Part shown: one piece after another, positions 1 through 4,709 of the stretch | Numbering within the stretch: position 1 is the stretch's first letter | Layout of the letters: every line of letters starts with the position of its first letter | Source: Desulfobacteraceae bacterium | GTDB lineage: Bacteria > Desulfobacterota > Desulfobacteria > Desulfobacterales > UBA11574 | Assembly (NCBI GenBank): GCA_002868985.1 | Contig: PKTV01000130.1 | Coordinates: 1 to 6,063, forward strand | Direction of reading: 5' to 3' | DNA length: 6,063 nucleotides | The notes under the pieces: generated by a model | What the model was told of the DNA's origin: nothing | Database searches by the model: none | The model's input: the letters and a program-made list of their open reading frames with translations, nothing else | Made by a program: the position numbers and the translations under genes

Positions 1-2
1 CA

Positions 3-110
3 AATTGGGAGACATTTTCTTCAATCATTTCCAAAATCAATATCACTGAGAAAAAGATTCCCGAATTCTATCAGGATGCCGTGAGCTGGGCGGACTCGTT
101 TTTAGTCTGA
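3..110 (+). CDS. C-terminal fragment of an unidentified protein (cut by window edge)
   Basis: This frame is open from the window edge to a TGA at 108-110 and gives 35 residues, ending in FYQDAVSWADSFLV. The composition (amphipathic, with aromatic, charged and small residues) looks like a genuine protein C-terminus, and the other two + frames close earlier, at TGA codons about 46 and 82 bases in. The start and most of the gene lie outside the window, so no family can be named. It runs towards the AEC transporter gene (convergent, 95 bases between stops). A chance open frame of this length cannot be excluded. Confidence 0.45.
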   Translation, partial: NWETFSSIISKINITEKKIPEFYQDAVSWADSFLV

Positions 111-205
111 TTTATTCCCTGAATCTTGCACGGGCCCGAGGCTTCTATATAGCAAGTTGAGCATAGCGAAATTCCGTCATCGGGGGCAAAATTCAGATTT
201 TATTT

Positions 206-1129
206 TTATCCAGCCGCGATATGCAACCATATAGAAAATGTTGCGGCAGACAATATGGTACATAAGGAAATCGCTGCCACGGCAAAATCGGCATCACCGG
301 TCATTTCTTTTGCCATAACATAGGTTAAAGTGGCTGTCGGTGATGCCAGAAGAATAAGGCCTGGTAGATAGTCCTGCAGTTTTATATCGAACAAACGGTA
401 AAAGATAAAACCCAACCCCGGAAGCAGAATCAGCTTCAAAAAACTTGAAGATAAAATTCTAAACATCCTTAACTGCATCATTTTAAAAGACAAAGAAGCC
501 CCGATGAGGATTAAGGCCATAGGGAGTGCGAGTCCACTTAAAATATCCAGACTCCTGCTGATAACCAGCGGTAACTTTAGACCTGTAGAGGAAAATAGAA
601 TGCCTGCCAGTGCCGAAAGAATCACGGGGTTGCCCAGTATTCTTAATACAACATCTCTTTTGTTTTTTGAGGTTGAAGCATCGTCAGAATTGAATTGAAG
701 GGCTACCACTGCGAGAACATTTTGCAATATCATGATAAAGCCGGCAATGATACTGGCCCTCACAAATCCATCATTACCGAGAGAATAATATGCCACGGCA
801 AGACCGATATATCCCAGATTCCCATGAAAAGATGCCTGAATAAATGTCCCCAGCTCCCCTCTTCTGATACGCCAGATCAAACCCACACCCCATGCCACAG
901 CAAAAACAGCTAAAACGGATAAAAGTGTAATTAAAATGACGGTAACATCAAACTGGGCACTTAAGGACGCTTTGGAGATCGCGTGAAAAATCATGGCAGG
1001 GATTGCCAGATAATAGACCAATCGGTTTGCCGGGCCTAAAAATTCCGGCTGAATAAATCCTTTAATCCGGACAAACCATCCAAGGGTTATTACGGCAAAT
1101 ATCGGAATTATCGTCGTTGCAATATTCAT
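206..1129 (-). CDS. AEC family transporter (auxin efflux carrier / malonate-type permease)
   Basis: This encodes a 307-residue, very hydrophobic inner-membrane protein, the usual length for bacterial members of the AEC (Mem_trans) family. About ten membrane segments can be picked out: roughly residues 3-20, 38-55, 62-86, 104-118, 124-146, then a cytoplasmic loop rich in charged and polar residues (SDDASTSKNKRD, about 148-159), followed by about five more to the C-terminus. The two-halves-plus-loop arrangement is typical. Family-like motifs are HGNLGYIGLAVA in the fourth segment and LLASPTATLTYVMAKEMTGD near the end. Known relatives export or import small organic anions (malate, malonate) or auxin-like acids; the substrate here cannot be read from sequence. 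The ATG start at 1127-1129 matches the usual N-terminus, but no good Shine-Dalgarno sequence precedes it. The fold-back repeat at 1144-1427 begins only 14 bases upstream, so native promoter sequence may have been displaced. It is transcribed alone. Confidence 0.88.
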   Translation of the reverse strand: MNIATTIIPIFAVITLGWFVRIKGFIQPEFLGPANRLVYYLAIPAMIFHAISKASLSAQFDVTVILITLLSVLAVFAVAWGVGLIWRIRRGELGTFIQASFHGNLGYIGLAVAYYSLGNDGFVRASIIAGFIMILQNVLAVVALQFNSDDASTSKNKRDVVLRILGNPVILSALAGILFSSTGLKLPLVISRSLDILSGLALPMALILIGASLSFKMMQLRMFRILSSSFLKLILLPGLGFIFYRLFDIKLQDYLPGLILLASPTATLTYVMAKEMTGDADFAVAAISLCTILSAATFSIWLHIAAG

Positions 1130-1167
1130 AAGATAAAGTCATAGAGTATTCGTAACACTTTAGCCTT

Positions 1168-1195
1168 TTGAAAACATTGCCGCTTCAGGTATAAT
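1168..1195 (+). promoter_or_regulatory. Possible sigma70-like promoter inside the left arm of the fold-back
   Basis: TTGAAA (1168-1173), a 16-base spacer and a perfect TATAAT (1190-1195) read rightward into the fold-back. The mirrored right arm also carries TATAAT on the - strand (1371-1366), pointing at the AEC gene, but without a recognisable -35 box. The region is AT-rich, so a chance match is quite possible. Confidence 0.3.
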
Positions 1196-1379
1196 AAATT
1201 TTTGGCTGAAAGAACTCGTTAATAAGGGCTCGTAATGAAAGAACCTGCCCGGGCTATTCATAAATGTCTCTTCTTTAATAGGGGGTTTCATCCATAAAGT
1301 TAAATCGTCGATGGTTCTTTCAAAACGATCCCTAATCCACTCAGACAGCTTCCAGCCAAAAATTTATTATACCTGAAGC

Positions 1380-1407
1380 TCCTTTGAAATCGATTTGTTT
1401 CAAAGGA
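1380..1407. repeat. Perfect 10-base stem hairpin in the right arm of the fold-back
   Basis: TCCTTTGAAA (1380-1389) and TTTCAAAGGA (1398-1407) are exact reverse complements separated by 8 bases. The left arm lacks an equivalent hairpin (it reads CCTTTTGAAAACATTGCC there), which accounts for the main length difference between the two arms. No T-run follows, so it does not look like a classical terminator. Confidence 0.55.
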
Positions 1408-1427
1408 CTAAACTGTTACGAGTATTC

Positions 1428-1509
1428 AAGTTTCGCACCCGCATATTGCTCAAAAGCCTTTGATGCTGCCTTATTAGCTGAATCTTGCATGAAAATTGGT
1501 GCAAAACTT
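1428..1509. repeat. Inverted repeat abutting the fold-back element
   Basis: The arms 1428-1440 (AAGTTTCGCACCC) and 1497-1509 (TGGTGCAAAACTT) pair at 11 of 13 positions across a 56-base interior. The left arm begins on the base immediately after the outer end of the 1144-1427 element, so the two may be parts of a single larger repeat unit. No coding capacity is supported. Confidence 0.4.
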
Positions 1510-1535
1510 AAGGAACAGTGAATCAACTTACTTTC

Positions 1536-1564
1536 TTGACTTTCAACCATCCGACGCCTACACT
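1536..1564 (+). promoter_or_regulatory. Candidate sigma70 promoter for the ThiF-like gene
   Basis: TTGACT (1536-1541) is followed by a 17-base spacer and TACACT (1559-1564). This is the best promoter match in the long intergenic region and reads towards the ThiF-like gene. Transcription from about 1571 would give a leader of roughly 385 bases containing the entire 1660-1939 fold-back. With that element and one target copy removed, the leader would shrink to about 97 bases, a more ordinary length, which supports this being the original promoter. Confidence 0.42.
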
Positions 1565-1651
1565 TTATTCGATGCTTGGGACCTCGTAGCTTTCACCTCA
1601 ATTGAAGTTTCATTTTTATAGTGTCTCTCTGAAAGTTACAAGTTATATTAA

Positions 1652-1659
1652 TAAACGAG
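1652..1659. repeat. Left copy of an 8-base putative target-site duplication
   Basis: TAAACGAG here is identical to 1940-1947. Both copies lie exactly outside symmetric 19-base inverted ends of the element between them, which is the arrangement left by transposition. Confidence 0.6.
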
Positions 1660-1939
1660 TCGGTGTAAACGCATTTGACTTCGATCCAGCGAAGCGACGG
1701 CGTTTTTCTCTTGGAAACCGACTGACTGTTTGAAGGGCTTTAGCACGCGTTAGCCCGAGCCGAACGAAATTATGACTTAAAAAATATCAATAGGATATTT
1801 TAGCGACAAATTGTTCTTTATAACTCTGGCACGGCTCGGACTTACGGGTGCTTAAGCACAAGTTTCAGTCGGTTGTAAAGAGATATACGCCGTCGTGAAG
1901 CGCTCTCACTGTATTGGGATTCAAATGCGCTTACCCTGT
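1660..1939. mobile_element. 280-base non-autonomous fold-back (MITE-like) element
   Basis: The ends are inverted repeats: the left end TCGGTGTAAACGCATTTGA and the reversed right end ACAGGGTAAGCGCATTTGA match at 15 of 19 positions. Pairing continues inwards over about 100 bases per arm. Perfect blocks are CGACGGCGT (1695-1703) with 1887-1895, AACCGACTGA (1716-1725) with 1865-1874, CCGAGCCG (1755-1762) with 1832-1839, and a central hairpin AAAATATC/GATATTTT (1781-1801, 5-base loop). GTGCTTAAGCAC (1848-1859) is itself a palindrome. An exact 8-base direct repeat flanks it. There is no open frame of note, so any movement would need a transposase supplied elsewhere. The 8-base duplication and a GTAAGCG string 5 bases inside the right end recall IS66-type elements, but the string is not terminal, so family assignment is tentative. 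Confidence 0.68.
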
Positions 1940-1947
1940 TAAACGAG
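1940..1947. repeat. Right copy of the 8-base putative target-site duplication, overlapping the ribosome-binding site
   Basis: TAAACGAG here repeats 1652-1659 exactly. Its last five bases (ACGAG) form the first part of the ThiF-like gene's Shine-Dalgarno region, so insertion at this point duplicated part of the ribosome-binding site instead of destroying it. Confidence 0.6.
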
Positions 1948-1950
1948 GAG
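1943..1950 (+). promoter_or_regulatory. Ribosome-binding site that fixes a GTG start
   Basis: ACGAGGAG ends six bases before GTG at 1957. The overlapping ATG at 1955 is out of frame and hits TGA at once (ATGTGA), and the next in-frame ATG is codon 64, inside the conserved region. GTG is therefore the only sensible start. Confidence 0.7.
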
Positions 1951-1956
1951 TATCAT

Positions 1957-2814
1957 GTGAAAAATGATATTATCAACAAAGTCAAAGAGGTTTCCGTTAG
2001 AAAAAAATTCCCCGACGGTTCTTTGTATACCAGCATCTCTATTGAACATATAATAAATCTCTCAGATTTTTTTCAACTCAGCGGACGTCACATTGAAATT
2101 ACAGCCCTTGATGAAAACATTATTCCTGAGCATTATGTCCGTAACATGAACACATTTTCACCAAAGGATCAGTCGATTCTATTAAGTTCACGGGCAAGCA
2201 TTGTTGGTTTAGGGGGACTGGGCGGTACCGTAACTGAAATTCTCGCTCGCATTGGAATCGGCACACTTACACTGATTGAAGCCGACACATTCGAAGAGAG
2301 TAACCTGAACCGGCAATTTTTAAGCACACATCGCCTTCTTGATACATCAAAAACCAACACTGCCATTAAAAGGGTCCGTGAAATAAATCCGACGATTACT
2401 GTTGAGGGGCATGACGAATTGCTTGACGATAGTAATGCAGCAAGTCTAACTGAAAATTCAGATGTCATTGTTGATTGCCTTGACAATATACAAACTCGAT
2501 TTTTTCTGGAAAGCGCCGCAAAAAAGGTCGGATCACCTCTTGTCTCTGCTGCGGTTGCAGGAGTCTACGGGCATGTCATCAGCATCTTTCCTGAAGACAC
2601 GGGGTTAAAACTGATATACGGTGATTCAGATATTCTACCACAGAAAGGGGTTGAGACTTCATTGGGTTGCTTGCCGCAGGTTGTCACACTCCTTGCAGCT
2701 TTGGAAACTTCCGAAGTCGTAAAAATACTTTTAAAAAAAGGATCTGTCTTAAGAAATAAACTGGGTATAATAGATCTAATGGATAATATTTTTGAAGTCC
2801 TGGATTTACTTTAA
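1957..2814 (+). CDS. ThiF/MoeB/HesA family adenylating (E1-like) protein
   Basis: This 285-residue protein is related to ThiF and MoeB, which adenylate the C-terminal glycine of ThiS- or MoaD-like sulfur carriers using ATP. After an N-terminal helical region (about 1-58), PEHYVRNM leads into the nucleotide-binding fold: GLGGLGG at 84-90, acidic D110 after the second strand, the ESNLNRQ segment with R119, K132, and DCLDN at 173-177 followed by R181. The segment PLVSAAVAGVYGHVISIFP (194-212) and the C-terminal EVVKILL...LRNKLGIIDL region also fit the family. Only two cysteines are present (C174, C238), so the paired CxxC zinc sites of classic MoeB/ThiF are missing. The N-terminal style resembles ThiF-like proteins encoded near tungsten aldehyde oxidoreductases in Desulfobacterota; this is recollection, not a search result. 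No carrier protein or oxidoreductase is in view. Its stop overlaps the convergent hydrolase gene by 9 bases. Confidence 0.85.
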   Translation: MKNDIINKVKEVSVRKKFPDGSLYTSISIEHIINLSDFFQLSGRHIEITALDENIIPEHYVRNMNTFSPKDQSILLSSRASIVGLGGLGGTVTEILARIGIGTLTLIEADTFEESNLNRQFLSTHRLLDTSKTNTAIKRVREINPTITVEGHDELLDDSNAASLTENSDVIVDCLDNIQTRFFLESAAKKVGSPLVSAAVAGVYGHVISIFPEDTGLKLIYGDSDILPQKGVETSLGCLPQVVTLLAALETSEVVKILLKKGSVLRNKLGIIDLMDNIFEVLDLL

Positions 2815-3699
2815 TCCGGCAACAAACCGAATCATCTGACCGATGACCATGGTGATAATCTCTTTTGGCATAAAACCCTCAGGTACCCATTCCATAACCG
2901 TGTCTGTTATCTCCTTTGTACTCTTTTTAATATCTTTCGTTTTCGCGTAAGATGCTTCCAGAATACTCCTGGTTTCCATGGCGGCATCCATGGATTTTTG
3001 CAGAAAATGTCTGCCGTCGCTGCCAGTCCTTGCCCAAAAGTGTTCAGTAAGATAAATCTCTATTTCATGGCGGGCCATCTTTTGAAGGCTCTCCTGGTAC
3101 TTGTCAAAATTTGAATTGGCGGCTGTAAATATCCTGTCCCCAATAGGGATGCCCCCTGCATCGGAAGCAAACATCGCTTTTTCTTGGGGCACAAATATTG
3201 CTATCGAACACGAAGAATGACCCGGCACTTCCATCACGTTCATTGACAGGTCATCACAGCTAAGAATATCTCCCTCTTTTACAACATCATCAATATTAAT
3301 TCTGTCAAACTCAATTCCAATATCTTTGTCCTGTTGTTCCAGTCCAAGTTCAGTCAAAATTTTTTGATTTAAAGATGAAATACTTTCCATAACTTCGGGC
3401 TTATCCAAAAGTTCTTTTGCCCTTGCCGATGCCGTTATTGATACCCATGGCCATCGCCTTTTAAAATAAGAGACGATTCCACAGTGGTCAAAATGGGAAT
3501 GGAGTATGATGATCCGTTTTATCTTTTTTTCTTCTATGTTAAAGCTTTTCAGTTGTTTTATAATATCAGGAATAATGTAGGCCAATCCACCCCCAAGCAG
3601 GGCAAATTCTTCGGCACCTTTTAAAAGATAAACACATGATTCTTTTCGTCCAAGAAATAAAATCCTGTCCGTAACAAAACCCGGTTTTTCTATGATCAT
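2806..3699 (-). CDS. Metallo-beta-lactamase-fold hydrolase
   Basis: This is a cytoplasmic MBL-fold protein with no signal peptide. Counting from an upstream in-frame TTG at 3714 (302 residues), the metal motif HSHFDH gives H72, H74, D76 and H77. The third-motif histidine is H166 in VPGHSS, the bridging aspartate is D185 in ASDAGG, and H225 in YLTEHF is the likely last ligand. A full binuclear metal centre is therefore available. Family members hydrolyse thioesters, lactones, phosphodiesters or lactams; nothing here fixes the substrate. The glyoxalase-II-like order HxHxDH, GHSS, SDxGG and a helical C-terminal extension (about 235-302) suggest a thioester or lactone type (inference). I prefer the ATG at 3699 (297 residues) over TTG 3714, because a GAGGAAAA ribosome-binding site precedes that ATG. 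It is transcribed alone, convergent with the ThiF-like gene. Confidence 0.86.
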   Translation of the reverse strand: MIIEKPGFVTDRILFLGRKESCVYLLKGAEEFALLGGGLAYIIPDIIKQLKSFNIEEKKIKRIIILHSHFDHCGIVSYFKRRWPWVSITASARAKELLDKPEVMESISSLNQKILTELGLEQQDKDIGIEFDRINIDDVVKEGDILSCDDLSMNVMEVPGHSSCSIAIFVPQEKAMFASDAGGIPIGDRIFTAANSNFDKYQESLQKMARHEIEIYLTEHFWARTGSDGRHFLQKSMDAAMETRSILEASYAKTKDIKKSTKEITDTVMEWVPEGFMPKEIITMVIGQMIRFVAGLK

Positions 3700-3700
3700 C

Positions 3701-3708
3701 TTTTCCTC
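3701..3708 (-). promoter_or_regulatory. Ribosome-binding site choosing the MBL-fold start
   Basis: On the - strand GAGGAAAA lies just upstream of ATG 3699, at standard spacing. If translation began at the upstream TTG (3714), this motif would be coding sequence, and I see no Shine-Dalgarno sequence before that TTG. Confidence 0.6.
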
Positions 3709-3731
3709 ATTCAATACATATTCCAGAGGGC

Positions 3732-3768
3732 GGGGTGTTTTTATTTGTTAAATCGCTCCATGGGGTGT
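3732..3768. repeat. Two direct repeats of GGGGTGT spaced 30 bases apart
   Basis: GGGGTGT occurs at 3732-3738 and 3762-3768, each followed by a T-rich run. The 30-base spacing is close to three helical turns, so both copies would face the same side of the DNA. They lie between the MBL-fold start and the divergent hydrolase promoter, and could be an operator pair or chance low-complexity similarity. Confidence 0.25.
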
Positions 3769-3806
3769 GTTTTTTTCAAACCGTTTCTATCTAATTTTGG
3801 CAGTTA

Positions 3807-3818
3807 AATGTCGACATT
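3807..3818. promoter_or_regulatory. Perfect 12-base palindrome just upstream of the hydrolase promoter
   Basis: AATGTCGACATT is a perfect palindrome whose last base is two bases before the TTGACA -35 box of the candidate hydrolase promoter. Its position fits a regulator site, but there is no adjacent regulator gene and no second copy to support it. Confidence 0.3.
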
Positions 3819-3819
3819 A

Positions 3820-3848
3820 TTGACAAATCTTCATATTCATAGTCTATT
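3820..3848 (+). promoter_or_regulatory. Candidate sigma70 promoter for the alpha/beta hydrolase
   Basis: A consensus TTGACA (3820-3825), a 17-base spacer and TCTATT (3843-3848, 4 of 6 matches to TATAAT) point at the hydrolase. Transcription would start around 3855, leaving a very short leader of about 20 bases before ATG 3876. The -35 box is part of a 9-base inverted repeat: TTGACAAAT at 3820-3828 and ATTTGTCAA at 3865-3873. Confidence 0.5.
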
Positions 3849-3875
3849 CTGACAGGCTCATTAAATTTGTCAAGA

Positions 3876-4709
3876 ATGGAAACCTTATTTGCAATGACAG
3901 ACAATCTCAAAGAAAAAAAGAATATCTTTTCCCGAACATTTCATATACAAACTGCCGGCTGTCGATTCAGGGTTAAACGCATTGAACCTGAGCCTGGAAC
4001 ACTTTTAACCACACTTGTTTTTCTTCATGAAGGCCTCGGCTGTATTGAGATCTGGCGGGATTTCCCGGAAACGCTCTGTGAATCTCTCGGCTGCTCCGGG
4101 TTGGTTTATGACCGAAGGGGTTACGGCGGTTCCGAAATGTTTGAAGGCCCATGGCCGGTCGATTATTTAGAGGTGGAATCTTCAAAATACTTGCCTGCAC
4201 TGTTAAAGGAATGCGACATTGATAATGCCGTTCTCATCGGACATAGCGATGGGGGCACAATCGCACTAATCACCGCCGCATCTCACAGCAACATGGTGCG
4301 CGGGATTATTACAGAAGCAGCACACATCTTTGTTGAACAAATAACCATCCAAGGTATTCGCAGTGCGGTTGAGGCTTTTGAAACCACTTCTTTAAAGGAA
4401 AAGTTTGTCCGGTATCACAAAGAACATACGGAAACAATTTTTTACCGGTGGGCCAACAGGTGGCTGTCACCTGAATTTTCCAACTGGAATATTCAACAAG
4501 ACCTTTCTAAAATAACATGTCCGGTTCTCGTTATCCAAGGTGAAGATGATGCCTATGGAACCCCTGCCCAGGTCGAAGGTATCGCCACCCAAATATCCGG
4601 ACCGGTGCGTGTCAAACTCATACCTGACTGCGGCCACACGCCTCATTTTCAGGCCAAAGACACCGTTTTTTTAGAAATGACGCGATTCATCAGGGAAATT
4701 TTTCTATGA
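3876..4709 (+). CDS. Alpha/beta-fold hydrolase
   Basis: This is a soluble serine hydrolase of about 277 residues, the common size for single-domain members. Numbered from ATG 3876, the nucleophile is S124 in GHSDGG, the general base is H254 in CGHTPH, and the acid is D224 or D225 in QGEDDAYGT. HEGLG (51-55) occupies the oxyanion-loop position usually filled by HG-G/P, and VYDRRGYGGSE (77-87) is the typical strand-loop after it. A helical lid lies at roughly 150-205. Known relatives cleave esters, thioesters, C-C bonds or epoxides; the substrate is not readable here. The start is uncertain: TTG 3867, ATG 3876 and ATG 3894 are in frame and none has a clear ribosome-binding site. I chose 3876 because the promoter would put transcription start near 3855. 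Its stop lies 20 bases inside the convergent flavoprotein gene. Confidence 0.85.
   Translation: METLFAMTDNLKEKKNIFSRTFHIQTAGCRFRVKRIEPEPGTLLTTLVFLHEGLGCIEIWRDFPETLCESLGCSGLVYDRRGYGGSEMFEGPWPVDYLEVESSKYLPALLKECDIDNAVLIGHSDGGTIALITAASHSNMVRGIITEAAHIFVEQITIQGIRSAVEAFETTSLKEKFVRYHKEHTETIFYRWANRWLSPEFSNWNIQQDLSKITCPVLVIQGEDDAYGTPAQVEGIATQISGPVRVKLIPDCGHTPHFQAKDTVFLEMTRFIREIFL

Larger units (their letters stand above)
1144..1427. repeat. Large fold-back (MITE-like) element with 27-base perfect inner arms
   Basis: Positions 1182-1208 are the exact reverse complement of 1353-1379 (27 of 27). Outer ends also pair: 1144-1163 against 1408-1427 match at 17 of 20, starting GAGTATTCGTAACA on the left and GAATACTCGTAACA on the reversed right. 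Inside, TGAAAGAACC (1236-1245) pairs with GGTTCTTTCA (1312-1321), and flanking bases also pair imperfectly. The whole 284 bases is therefore one nested, imperfect palindrome. No transposase is encoded. It lies 14 bases upstream of the AEC transporter start. A non-autonomous transposable element or a genome-wide intergenic repeat are the main explanations. I found no convincing target duplication at its ends, so mobility is inference. Confidence 0.72.

Noticed and set aside
119..196. Inverted repeat (119-129 with 186-196, 10 of 11) in the gap between the left fragment and the AEC gene, considered as a terminator
   Set aside because: The 56-base loop is too long for an intrinsic terminator and no T-run follows the stem. 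I see nothing else in this short gap.
504..913. Two overlapping + strand open frames of 64 and 72 codons within the AEC gene
   Set aside because: They are antisense to a well-supported membrane protein, have no ribosome-binding sites, and their composition matches a shadow frame.
1136..1435. AAGT at 1136-1139 and 1428-1431 as a target duplication of the first fold-back
   Set aside because: The left copy is separated from the element end by four bases and the match is only four bases, so it is not evidence of a duplication.
119..1489. CTGAATCTTGCA at 119-130 repeated at 1478-1489
   Set aside because: One shared 12-mer is about what chance gives in a 6-kb window, and the flanking bases do not match.
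1428..1516. + strand open frame continuing from the right arm (SSFAPAYCSKAFDAALLAES...) to TGA 1516
   Set aside because: It has no start codon with a ribosome-binding site and overlaps inverted-repeat sequence; more likely a fortuitous opening in repeat DNA.
1660..1939. Reading the fold-back as a riboswitch or structured leader RNA
   Set aside because: No known riboswitch core was recognised, and the flanking 8-base direct repeat fits an insertion better. A later regulatory role is not excluded.
2169..2486. 105-codon open frame on the - strand within the ThiF-like gene
   Set aside because: It is wholly antisense to a strongly supported coding region, is serine-rich with no motif, and is a shadow of the GGLGG-containing reading frame.
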